NCBI RefSeq assembly: GCF_023278085.1
Contig: NZ_CP066265.1
Coordinates: 3,800,001 to 3,864,000, forward strand
From: Pseudomonas syringae
Lineage (GTDB): Bacteria > Pseudomonadota > Gammaproteobacteria > Pseudomonadales > Pseudomonadaceae
Reading direction: 5' to 3'
DNA length: 64,000 nucleotides
The number at the start of each line of letters is the position of its first letter. The stretch's first letter is position 1. The translations under genes and the position numbers were made by a program. This document shows, piece after piece, positions 27,139 to 35,327 of this stretch. A model generated the notes under the pieces. The model saw only the letters and a list, made by a program, of their open reading frames with translations. It was not told the origin of the DNA and ran no database searches.

Positions 27139-29774
27139 TCAGCCGGTATTGCGCAGACCAGCGGCAATACCCGCCACAGACACCAGCAGCGCCAGTTCCA
27201 GAGGGCTGTCAAGACTCGCCTCGCGGCTGCGCGACCGGGAAAGCAACTCGGCCTGCAGCAAATGCAGCGGGTCGAGATAGGCGTTGCGCAGACTGATGAA
27301 CTCCAGCGTTTCAGGGCTATGAGCCAGCAGCTGCGTTTGCCCGGTGAGCCCCAGCACCACATTGCACGCCTGCGACAATAGGTCGCGTAAATGTGAGCCT
27401 AAATGTTGCAGTTCGGCGGGAACCAGACGTTCGTCATAGAGCCGGGCGATATCCGCATCGGCTTTGGCGAGCACCATTTCCAGCATGTCGATGCGCGTGC
27501 GGAAGAACGGCCACTGCTCACGCATCTGCGCCAGCACCTCGCCCTCGCCTCGCTCCAGCGCCTTGCTCAGTGCGGCTTCCCAGCCCAGCCAGGCGGGCAG
27601 CATCAGACGCGTCTGGGTCCAGGCGAAAATCCATGGAATGGCGCGCAGACTCTCGACGCCCCCTTCACGACGCTTGGCAGGTCGACTGCCCAGCGGCAGA
27701 CGGCCCAGTTCCTGCTCGGGCGTTGCCTGACGAAAATACTCGACGAACTCGGGATTCTCGCGCACCACCGCGCGATAGGCACTGACCCCGTCGCTGGCCA
27801 TCTGGTCCATCATCTTTCGCCAGGCGGGCTGTGGCAGAGGTGGTGGCAGCAGTGTCGCTTCCAGCACCGCTGCCAGATAAAGGTTGAGGTTCTGCTCGGC
27901 GATGTCCGGCAGGCCGAACTTGAAGCGGATCATTTCGCCTTGCTCGGTAGTCCGGAAGCGCCCCGCCACCGAGCCCGGTGGCTGCGACAGGATCGCCGCG
28001 TGCGCCGGGCCGCCGCCACGGCCGACCGTACCGCCACGGCCGTGGAACAACAACAGCTCGACCTGCTGCTCGCGACAGATCTCCACCAGTTTTTCCTGCG
28101 CCCGGTATTGTGCCCAGGCTGCCGCCGTGGTGCCCGCGTCCTTGGCTGAGTCGGAATAACCGATCATGACTTCCTGCGGGCCATGCAGGCGTGAGCGGTA
28201 ACCCGGCAAGCCCAGTAACGTCTCGATCACCGGCCCGGCGTTATCCAGGTCGGCCAGGGTTTCGAACAGCGGCACCACGCGCATCGGCCGTTGCAGCCCG
28301 GACTCCTTGAGCAGCAATTGCACAGCCAGCACGTCCGACGCCGAACCGGCCATCGAGATGACGTACGAGCCCAGTGACGCTGCCGGAGCCGACGCGACTT
28401 CCCGACAGGTCGCCAACACTTCGGCGGTATCGGCAGCCGGCTTGAAGTAGGCTGGCAACAACGGCCTGCGGTTATTCAGTTCACGTAACAGAAAGTCGAT
28501 GCGGGTCTGTTCATCCCACTCTTCGTAGCGACCCAGCCCCAGGTAATCCGTGATTTCAGTCATGGCCGCGCAGTGCCGAGTGGAGTCCTGGCGGACATCC
28601 AGACGCACCAGAAACAGGCCGAACGTGACAGCGCGACGCAGGCAGTCCAGCAGCGGCCCGTCGGCGATCACGCCCATGCCGCACTCATGCAGCGACTGGA
28701 AGCACAGCAGCAGCGGGTCAAGCAGATCGCGGTTGTCGTGCAGCACGGCTTCAGGCGCAGGTTGCGTCACTGTCAGCGAGGCATTGGCCCAGTTGCGGGT
28801 GGCACGCAGGCGCTCGCGCAGACGCTTGAGTTCGGTGCGATAAGGTTCGGCGCTGTCGCCGACGCTGGCGCGAAGTGCATCACTGGCCTGCTGCATCGAC
28901 AGTTCGGCGGCGAGGTTGTCGACATCCCGCAGGTACAGGTCAGCCGCCATCCAGCGCGCCAGCAGCAGCACCTCACGGGTGACGGCAGCCGTGACATTCG
29001 GATTGCCGTCCCGGTCGCCGCCCATCCAGGACGCGAAGCGAATTGGCGCGGCCTCCAGCGGCAGGTGCAGGCCAGTGGCGGCGTGAAGAGCATGATCGGC
29101 CTTGCGCAAGTAGTTGGGGATAGCATGCCAGAGCGAATGCTCGATGACCGCGAAACCCCATTTGGCCTCATCCACCGGCGTCGGCCGGATGCGGCGAATC
29201 TCTTCGGTGTGCCAGGCTTCGGCAATCAGACGCTGCAGACGCGCCGTGATCTGCTCGCGCTCGGCGCTGTTCAGGTCACGGTGATCCAGTGCCGCAAGTT
29301 GCGCCGCGATAGCGTCGTACTTCTGAATCAGCGTGCGACGCGCGACCTCGGTCGGGTGGGCGGTCAGCACCAGTTCGATCTCAGCTTGCTCAGGTGTCGC
29401 GCCAGTGCGTCAGGTGTATGACCTTCGGCCTTCAGGCGGTCAAGCAGCTCCGGCAGCACCCGCGACTCGAACGGCAACGGCTGGCTGTCGTCGCGGCGAT
29501 GCATGAGCTGATACTGCTCGGCGATGTTGGCCAGGTTTAGAAACTGGTTGAAGGCACGGGCCACCGGTAGCAGCTCGTCATCGCCGAGGCTGTCCACGCT
29601 GGAGCTGAGTTGTTCTGCACCTTCTGCAGAGCCGCGCCTGCCCGCTTTGGCGCCCTTGCGGATGCGTTCGATCTTGTCGAGAAACTCGGCTCCGCGCTGC
29701 TCGCGGATGGTGTTGCCCAGCAGCTCACCCAGCAGGTGAACGTCTTCGCGCAGACGCGCATCGATATCGGCCAT
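27139..29774 (-). pseudogene. ppc: Phosphoenolpyruvate carboxylase, broken by a one-base deletion
   Basis: PPC makes oxaloacetate from PEP and bicarbonate to refill the TCA cycle. The N-terminal frame ([20 protein letters not shown], from 29774) runs to ...ARHLSK and then reads LRSNWC and a TGA at 29364-29366. In the next frame, from the same point, the sequence continues [18 protein letters not shown] and runs to the normal end at 27139. The whole locus is 2636 bases; adding one base gives 2637, an 878-residue enzyme, the usual Pseudomonas length. The missing base is a G of the coding strand around 29385 (AAG GCT read as AAGCT). Past the break all catalytic motifs are intact: TAHPTE (His), [26 protein letters not shown]. 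So the loss is very recent or a sequencing error. Confidence 0.9.
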
Positions 29775-30167
29775 CGTTCCCTCTCCCGGTTTTTGTTTGG
29801 GCTCAGTTGCGTGGTCTTCCTGAGGACGGCCACGTGAATTCAAATCCTGGTTGCCAACAGTGCACCAAAAGCCGGTGCGGCGACAATTGCCTGGCGAATA
29901 AAGCTGCCTCAGTGATGCGTGGTGACCGGCCGCAGACGATTCTTTATATGTCGATAAGCATCCTTTCAGCCTCGTAAACACGCTGAAAATTCCTGACCTG
30001 TCAGAAGAAATTTATCTGAACTATTCAAAAACCGCGCAGGTCGGAGCCATTAACCATTACAGGAAAGCCCGTATGGCAGCAGGCGGTTGTATGACCTCAT
30101 GCCCGGACTTGATACACAAACTGTCATGGATAACCACGTTCGGAGTCAGACAATGGAGTTGATCACC
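29775..30167. promoter_or_regulatory. Region between ppc and the lipoprotein operon
   Basis: A 393-base gene-free gap between divergent ppc and the DUF4398 lipoprotein gene. It holds the ppc promoter and leader on the left and an AlgU-like promoter on the right (30018-30045). Short open frames in it (for example from 30087) are in frame with the lipoprotein gene but start before its signal peptide. No RNA gene or repeat was recognised. Confidence 0.6.
30018..30045 (+). promoter_or_regulatory. Candidate AlgU (sigma-22) promoter
   Basis: GAACTA (30018-30023), a 17-base spacer and TCGGA (30041-30045). The consensus of AlgU/RpoE-type promoters in Pseudomonas is GAACTT with 16-17 bases before TCTGA, so one base differs in each box. 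It would give a leader of about 115 bases for the lipoprotein operon, whose cell-envelope products suit this regulon. Confidence 0.5.
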
Positions 30168-30566
30168 ATGAACACCCTCACTGCCAACAAAAAAACCACA
30201 GGCCTGCGCGGCTTGAAGCTCGCTGCACTGGCAATCGGCAGCACCTTCATTCTTGCCGGTTGCGCTGGCAACCCGCCGTCCGAGCAATACGCGGTGTCCC
30301 AATCCGCAGTCAACAGCGCTGTCAGCGCTGGCGGTACCGAGTTCGCAGCAGTGGAAATGAAGTCGGCTCAGGACAAGCTCAAAGAAGCTGACCTGGCGAT
30401 GCAAGACCACAAGTACGACGAAGCCCGCAAACTGGCTGAACAAGCCGAGTGGGATGCTCGTGTGGCAGAACGCAAATCTCAGGCCGCCAAAGCTGCCAAG
30501 GCTGTGCAGGATGCTCGTCAGGGCGTCAACGAACTCCGTGAAGAAGGCCTGCGCCAGGTGCAGTGA
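30168..30566 (+). CDS. DUF4398 lipoprotein
   Basis: A 132-residue outer-membrane-type lipoprotein. The signal peptide (LKLAALAIGSTFILAGCAGN) ends in the lipobox LAGC, and the mature protein begins CAGNPPSEQ. The rest is almost all helix with heptad-like charge (SAQDKLKEADLAMQDHKYDEA), typical of DUF4398. The ATG at 30168 is chosen because GGAG lies 9 bases upstream; the frame is open to 30087. It is 58 bases before a second lipoprotein that carries a related helical region plus OmpA, so the two are probably one operon and may act together at the envelope. Confidence 0.88.
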   Translation: MNTLTANKKTTGLRGLKLAALAIGSTFILAGCAGNPPSEQYAVSQSAVNSAVSAGGTEFAAVEMKSAQDKLKEADLAMQDHKYDEARKLAEQAEWDARVAERKSQAAKAAKAVQDARQGVNELREEGLRQVQ

Positions 30567-30624
30567 TTGCTCCGCCACCCTTCTGTTTTCATGAATTCGT
30601 AACTGATTAAAGGACGACTACATT

Positions 30625-31407
30625 ATGCGTAAACAACTGATGATCCCTGCTCTGCTGGCCATGAGCGTTGCTTTGGCAGCCTGTGCAACCAAGCCAAACC
30701 CTAATCTGGAACAGGCGCGCAGCAACTTCACCGCGCTGCAAACCAACCCGGAAGCCACCAAAGTCGCGGCGCTGGAAACCAAAGACGCCAGCGAGTGGCT
30801 GGCCAAGGCTGAACAGGCTTTCCGTAACGACGACGACGTCAAGAAAGTTGACCAGCTGTCTTATCTGACTAACCAGCGCGTAGAACTGGCCAAGCAGACC
30901 ATCGCTCTGCGCACGTCCGAAGCCGCTCTGCAAAACGCTTCTGCTGACCGTGCCAAAGCCCGTCTGGAAGCCCGTGACGCTCAGATCGCGGCCCTGAAAA
31001 ACAGCCTGAATGCCAAGCAGACCGAACGCGGTACGCTGGTGACTTTCGGTGACGTGCTGTTCGACTACAACAAGGCCGATCTGAAGCCTACCGCTCAGGG
31101 CGACATTGGCAAACTGGCTGCCTTCCTGCAGGAAAACCCGGACCGTAAAGTGATCGTCGAAGGCTATACCGACAGCACCGGTTCGGCTTCCTACAACCAG
31201 TCGCTGTCCGAGCGTCGCGCCAATTCGGTTCGCATGGCACTGGTACGCATGGGTGTAGACCCGGCGCGCGTTGTGACCATGGGTTATGGCAAGGAATACC
31301 CTGTTGCTGACAACACCAGCAACTCGGGCCGTGCCATGAACCGTCGTGTGGAAGTGACCATTTCCAACGACAACCAGCCTGTTGCACCACGCTCTTCGAT
31401 GAAATAA
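30625..31407 (+). CDS. OmpA-family lipoprotein
   Basis: A 260-residue lipoprotein: signal peptide with lipobox LAAC (mature N-terminus at CATKPN), a helical DUF4398-like region (about residues 25-135, LEQARSNFTALQTNPEA onward) and a C-terminal OmpA-like peptidoglycan-binding domain (about 137-250). The latter has VTFGDVLFDYNKADL, VIVEGYTDSTGS, LSERRANSVRMAL and NRRVEVTI, with the Asp and Arg that contact diaminopimelate. It should tether the outer membrane to peptidoglycan. A strong terminator follows. Confidence 0.93.
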   Translation: MRKQLMIPALLAMSVALAACATKPNPNLEQARSNFTALQTNPEATKVAALETKDASEWLAKAEQAFRNDDDVKKVDQLSYLTNQRVELAKQTIALRTSEAALQNASADRAKARLEARDAQIAALKNSLNAKQTERGTLVTFGDVLFDYNKADLKPTAQGDIGKLAAFLQENPDRKVIVEGYTDSTGSASYNQSLSERRANSVRMALVRMGVDPARVVTMGYGKEYPVADNTSNSGRAMNRRVEVTISNDNQPVAPRSSMK

Positions 31408-31427
31408 GCGACTGAGCTGCTGCACCG

Positions 31428-31462
31428 AAGCCCCGCCTGCGCATACAGGCGGGGCTTTTTTA
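31428..31462 (+). terminator. Intrinsic terminator of the lipoprotein operon
   Basis: A 12-bp stem (AAGCCCCGCCTG at 31428-31439 with 31446-31457), a 6-base loop and a run of six T. It starts 20 bases after the OmpA-lipoprotein stop. Confidence 0.92.
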
Positions 31463-31484
31463 TGTGCGAAGGTTTTTCAGCCGT

Positions 31485-31805
31485 TCATTGCTGGGGCGTC
31501 TGTTGGCCAATACAACGCACCGCCTGCCGGTGCGGGTTGATCAGCACCCCGGACAAGCCCTTTTGCGACGTATCGAACAGCACCAGCACGCCATCAATGC
31601 ATTGCGCGACTTCGGCGGCAGGCGTTGCGGCAATCTTGTACTCCTCGCCCGGCACACTCTTGAGCAGCGTGAACTCACTCAGCAACAGCGCGTCTTCCGG
31701 CTTCGCGAAGTGCAGATAGCCGTAATACCACAGGCAACCGACCGTGCCGATAATCGCGCCAATGCCGCTCAGGATCATACCGTTGACGTTCCGGTCGTGG
31801 CTCAT
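31485..31805 (-). CDS. Small membrane protein of unknown function
   Basis: A 106-residue protein from MSHDRNVNGMILSG at 31805. Residues about 9-30 (MILSGIGAIIGTVGCLWYYGYL) are hydrophobic enough to cross the membrane once. The rest is soluble, ending AVRCIGQQTPQQ. I do not recognise a family. Its start overlaps the 3' end of the hydrolase gene by 4 bases, which argues for co-translation with that lipoprotein and for a shared role at the envelope. Confidence 0.7.
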   Translation of the reverse strand: MSHDRNVNGMILSGIGAIIGTVGCLWYYGYLHFAKPEDALLLSEFTLLKSVPGEEYKIAATPAAEVAQCIDGVLVLFDTSQKGLSGVLINPHRQAVRCIGQQTPQQ

Positions 31806-32716
31806 TGCGCTGGCGCTGTTGCAGGGGTTGAAGCTGGGGCTTGATCTGGATAGTTGGGCACTTCCGCCAGGCGACGCAGGCCATTGAAGTGTGTCGGGTC
31901 GTCCAGATAGCGCAGCATGACCTGACGCCAGAGCGGGTCGGCGAAGGTCTGCACGTGTTCGCCCCGGGTCAGTTGCAGGACACGCGGTGGCGGCGCGGCC
32001 TTGTACAGTTCGATGCCGTTGGCGAGTGGCACCAGGGTGTCGTCCATGCTGTGGAAGATCAGCATCGGCGTACCGGCCAGTTGCGGCAGGCCGTTGACCG
32101 CGCTGTCGGCATCCGGGATCAGCCATGACAGCGGGGTTTTCAAAGGCCAGGTCAGCCAGGAACTGCTCAGCGAGTTGCGCGCGACGCTGCGATAACTGGC
32201 GGGCACGCTGTCCAGCACCAGCGCCTTCACTCGGGCGCGTTCTTGCGGATGCTCTGACAGGTAATGCACTGCCAACGCACCACCGATGCTTTGCCCCAGT
32301 ACCACAAGGGGTTTGCCTTGCACCTGAGGTGCAGTGTTCAGCCAGTCGAAGGCGGCTTGTACGTCCTGATAGATCGCCGGAAGGCTGGGCTCGCCCTGCG
32401 ACTCGCCATAGCCACGATAATCAACCATCAGTACTTGATAACCCTGCTCGGGCAGCCACCAGACTCCGCCAAGATGCCACGCCAGATTGCCACCGTTACC
32501 ATGCAGGTGCAGGACCGTGCCCTTGACGGGTACACCCTCTTTGGCAGGCAGCCACCAGCCACGCAGACGCGTACCGTCGGCGGCGGTGAGGCTCACATCC
32601 TGATACTGCAGGCGCGCCTTGTCCGGCGTGAACGGTACGCCACGTTCGGGATAGAACAGCATGGAGCTGCAGCCGGTGAGCGCGAGGATCAGGGTGAGGA
32701 TGCCGAGCAGTTTCAA
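31802..32716 (-). CDS. Lipoprotein alpha/beta hydrolase (TTG start)
   Basis: A 304-residue alpha/beta hydrolase of the YfhR/BEM46 type, exported as a lipoprotein. The likely start is TTG at 32716, with AAGGA eight bases upstream, giving MKLLGILTLILALTGCSSM with lipobox LTGC. No ATG lies upstream that would make a sensible N-terminus. Motifs are LHGNGGN (oxyanion-hole HG), YRGYGES, and the nucleophile elbow GQSIGGA; the Asp and His follow in HSMDDTLVP and GEHVQTF. Substrate is unknown, probably an ester or lipid. The 3' end overlaps the small membrane protein gene. Confidence 0.85.
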   Translation of the reverse strand: MKLLGILTLILALTGCSSMLFYPERGVPFTPDKARLQYQDVSLTAADGTRLRGWWLPAKEGVPVKGTVLHLHGNGGNLAWHLGGVWWLPEQGYQVLMVDYRGYGESQGEPSLPAIYQDVQAAFDWLNTAPQVQGKPLVVLGQSIGGALAVHYLSEHPQERARVKALVLDSVPASYRSVARNSLSSSWLTWPLKTPLSWLIPDADSAVNGLPQLAGTPMLIFHSMDDTLVPLANGIELYKAAPPPRVLQLTRGEHVQTFADPLWRQVMLRYLDDPTHFNGLRRLAEVPNYPDQAPASTPATAPAQ

Positions 32717-32764
32717 ATGGGGCGTTCCTTGTGGGTTTGTGATTACCGACTCTTCTGCCACCTC

Positions 32765-32816
32765 TCGTTCCTCACGCTCCAGCGCGGGAATGTCTTTCGT
32801 GACGTTACGCGTCACA
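32765..32816 (+). repeat. Palindromic intergenic repeat, copy 1 (degraded)
   Basis: Same layout as copy 2: TCGTTC, a CACGCTCC-type hairpin and a TGACGTTACGCGTCA-type hairpin. Several bases differ from copies 2 and 3, so it is older or decaying. Confidence 0.65.
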
Positions 32817-32876
32817 CAGCAGTTCTGCGATGTCAGTGATGTTTGTTTTCGGCTCAAGGCACCTTTTCGCCCCTTT

Positions 32877-32928
32877 TCTCGTTCCCACGCTCCGCGTGGT
32901 AATGCATTTCGTGACGCTCTGCGTCACA
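32877..32928 (+). repeat. Palindromic intergenic repeat, copy 2
   Basis: TCTCGTTCCC followed by CACGCTCCGCGTGG (hairpin 1), AATGCATTTC, and GTGACGCTCTGCGTCAC (hairpin 2, 7-bp perfect arms). The unit resembles mobile palindromic repeats common between genes of P. syringae. Confidence 0.8.
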
Positions 32929-33022
32929 TTGCAGCCACGGGGCACCGTTTAATCCGGCCCTGGATACATCAGTGCCAAAGCTTGGGACTGTTTACGTTTG
33001 ATACCGCGCAAGACTGCAGATT

Positions 33023-33072
33023 TGTGACGCGGAGCGTCACCCAATGCATGCCAACGCGGAGCATTGGCACGA
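33023..33072 (-). repeat. Palindromic intergenic repeat, copy 3 (inverted)
   Basis: The reverse complement of copy 2: GTGACGCGGAGCGTCAC, then CCAATGCATGCC, then AACGCGGAGC. It faces copy 2 across about 95 bases, so the pair could form a long-range fold. Confidence 0.75.
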
Positions 33073-33109
33073 TAGTCAAAACAGACCTGCGTATAACGAC
33101 GATCGAAGC

Positions 33110-34435
33110 CTACAAAATATTCGAGTAATCCGCCTCGATGCGGTCCAGGCTCAGGTGGTTGAGGAAGTTGGAGAAGCACATCCAGGCCGACAGGGCGTTC
33201 ATGTCGCGGAACTGGTCGGGCAGGTATTTGGGGGCGACCACCAGGCCTTCATCCACCAGTTGCCGCAGGGTGCGCATGTCTTCCAGCGTGGTCTTGCCGC
33301 AGAACAGCAGGGGCACCTGTTCGAGCTTGCCCTTGCGCACGGCCAGCTGGATGTAGTTGTAGACCATGATGAAACCCTTCAGGTACGAAAGGTCTTTGGT
33401 GAACGGCAGCCCGTTCGGCACCGAGCCGCGGAACACTCGACTGGCATTGCCGTAGCTTTCCGACATGCCAAAGCCCTGCTCGCGATAGAACCCGAAAACA
33501 TCCAGAAAATCAGCGCCCTGTTCGGCCATGTGAATGGCTCGCGTGCGGTTGGTCAGCTTGCGCAGGCGGCTGGGATAGGACGCGAAGGCGATGACTTCCA
33601 TGAGTATCGCCAGGCCTTCCTGAGTGACAGTCGACGACGGCGGCCCCTTGGACAGGAAGGTACAGATCGGCTGGTTCTGCCCGTTGAGTGTGGTGCCGAC
33701 ATGTACCAGCCCCTCATGCACTTCCAGCGCACGCACGTCACGCTCGTTAAACATCGCGTCACTGCGGATCTTGATGTAATCGGCCCCCGCAGCGGCGTCG
33801 GCAACGATGCCGTCGGACTCGAAAACCCGGATGGTCTCTTCGGCCTCACCGAACACCCGGTTCAGGCGCGACTGCAACAAGCCCACTGCGTCTTTGGCCG
33901 TGAGGATTTTCGGTTCGTCCTTGAGGTCACCGCGCCCGGCGATGTTGTTCAGGTAATCCGAAAGCATCAGCCCGAGGTCGGCCAGCGTCGGGTCACCGGC
34001 GTGGAAGGCATCGGACGCCGAGCCGTAGAGTTCCTGAGAAATCAGCCCGAAATCCGACGTGCCACGCGCTTCGAGCATGCGCACCACCATGCGGTATTCC
34101 CGGCACATGCGGCGCATGATCTGCCCGACCGGGTTGAACTGCCCCAATTGACGCGTGACGTCGCGCTCGATGTTCTGAAACTCCTGCTTCAAGGCAGCCG
34201 AATCAAACCCCAACGGACGGCTCTCGTAATACGCGCGATTCACAGCAGGCAGCGCCTTACCATCGGCAGCCAGAAACTCCTGGCGAATGGTGTCGTCCCA
34301 CTTCACTGCATCCAGAATGCGGATCGGTGTCTGTGCAACGACGATCCGATCCGACAACGCACGAATAGTCTGTTGATACTCGTCCACCGGGTACTCCTTG
34401 GCTGACGGGCTTTCGCCCTGATGCAGGTCGCGCAC
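33110..34435 (-). CDS. DUF1704 protein with HExxxH and QEGLA motifs
   Basis: A 441-residue protein of the family called flavohemoglobin expression-modulating QEGLA proteins (DUF1704). It has EVHEGLVHVG with His240, Glu241 and His245 (HExxxH), and TQEGLAILMEV with the QEGLA motif at 272-276. The same pattern occurs in the eukaryotic MATCAP tyrosine carboxypeptidases, which supports a zinc peptidase fold. No signal peptide or membrane span is seen; it is probably cytosolic. The bacterial substrate is not known to me. It is the gene before the TetR regulator on the same strand, with about 90 bases between. Confidence 0.82.
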   Translation of the reverse strand: MRDLHQGESPSAKEYPVDEYQQTIRALSDRIVVAQTPIRILDAVKWDDTIRQEFLAADGKALPAVNRAYYESRPLGFDSAALKQEFQNIERDVTRQLGQFNPVGQIMRRMCREYRMVVRMLEARGTSDFGLISQELYGSASDAFHAGDPTLADLGLMLSDYLNNIAGRGDLKDEPKILTAKDAVGLLQSRLNRVFGEAEETIRVFESDGIVADAAAGADYIKIRSDAMFNERDVRALEVHEGLVHVGTTLNGQNQPICTFLSKGPPSSTVTQEGLAILMEVIAFASYPSRLRKLTNRTRAIHMAEQGADFLDVFGFYREQGFGMSESYGNASRVFRGSVPNGLPFTKDLSYLKGFIMVYNYIQLAVRKGKLEQVPLLFCGKTTLEDMRTLRQLVDEGLVVAPKYLPDQFRDMNALSAWMCFSNFLNHLSLDRIEADYSNIL

Positions 34436-34525
34436 AAAAAATGCGTCACCTCTGGAAAAATATCTGAAAAGGCCGGATCGTCAAGGTAATCAGCGCCTTA
34501 TCCATGCAAACGTGCAAGCAGCATC

Positions 34526-35251
34526 CTACTCTCGTAACGGCTGAGGCGTGCCCAGCACCAAGCGCAATTGACGCATGAGAATACAGAGCATTTCCTCATC
34601 CGCCTGACGCTCCGGCCCACGCAACAGGCCCTGGTACTCCATGCGGCGGATGAGCCCGGTCAATACTTGGGCATCCTGATGCGGCTGCAACGAGCCGATC
34701 ACCTGGAAAAACTGACAACTGCCCTGCAACAGAATTTCCTGATGAGCCATTACCAACGGCGTCAGACGCGGGTTGATCAGCGCCTCGTGGTAAAACGCCT
34801 GCTCGGCGATCAGATAATCCCGACGAGTCAGCAACTGATGCCGAAGGTACTCCATCACCATACGCGCGATGTCATCGGCCAGTCGAAAGCGATCGGTCGG
34901 ACTGCCGGAACTGCGGCTCATCATCTCGCGCAGGATCACTTCGGTGTTCTGCCAGAGCATGGCCAGGTAATCGGCACTGCGCTGCACATACTGGGCGAAG
35001 GCATCGGTCAGCAGGTCATTGATGTCCTTGAAATAGTAGGTCGTCGCCGACAACGGCACGCCAGCCTCGGTGGCCACTGCACGGTGGCGCACGGCCCGTA
35101 CGCCGTCACGCACGACAATGCGCATGGCGGCATCCAGAATCACTTGCCTGCGCTGCTCACTGCCCTGGCGGGCGGTCTTGCGGCCCTGGTACTTGATACT
35201 TTTGGCTACGGCGCTTGCTACGCTGGCAGCGCCTTCTCTGGCGATGGTCAA
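34526..35251 (-). CDS. TetR-family regulator (probable TTG start)
   Basis: A 241-residue regulator. The N-terminal HTH is QVILDAAMRIVVRDGVRAV through AGVPLSATTYYFKDINDLL, residues about 33-80, with the TTYYFKDINDLL end of the TetR DNA-binding domain. The ligand domain follows and is not specific. The start is taken as TTG at 35251, with AAGGAAG upstream; the open frame reaches 35302 only by reading through the lysS terminator, so a longer protein is unlikely. Its target is not clear; self-regulation or control of the DUF1704 gene is possible. Confidence 0.83.
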   Translation of the reverse strand: MTIAREGAASVASAVAKSIKYQGRKTARQGSEQRRQVILDAAMRIVVRDGVRAVRHRAVATEAGVPLSATTYYFKDINDLLTDAFAQYVQRSADYLAMLWQNTEVILREMMSRSSGSPTDRFRLADDIARMVMEYLRHQLLTRRDYLIAEQAFYHEALINPRLTPLVMAHQEILLQGSCQFFQVIGSLQPHQDAQVLTGLIRRMEYQGLLRGPERQADEEMLCILMRQLRLVLGTPQPLRE

Positions 35252-35285
35252 AACAGCTTCCTTTTCAATGTCTTGAAAAAACCTT

Positions 35286-35313
35286 AAAAAAAAGCCGCCC
35301 ATCGAAGGCGGCT
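35286..35313 (-). terminator. Intrinsic terminator of prfB-lysS
   Basis: On the minus strand a 7-bp AGCCGCC/GGCGGCT stem (35313-35307 with 35299-35293) with a 7-base loop and a U-run of eight (35293-35286). It lies 15 bases after the lysS stop and before the TetR start. Confidence 0.9.
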
Positions 35314-35327
35314 GTTTTCTGTACCGG

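Larger units (their letters stand above)
32717..33109. repeat. Gene-free region with three palindromic repeat elements
   Basis: A 393-base gap between the hydrolase start and the 3' end of the DUF1704 gene. It is filled mainly by three copies of a 50-base palindromic repeat, listed separately, two in plus orientation and one inverted. The hydrolase promoter must also be here, but I could not pick it out. Confidence 0.7.

Noticed and set aside
33044..34405. 453-codon open frame antisense to the DUF1704 gene
   Set aside because: Full overlap with a well-supported gene; product is His/Gln-rich with no family features.
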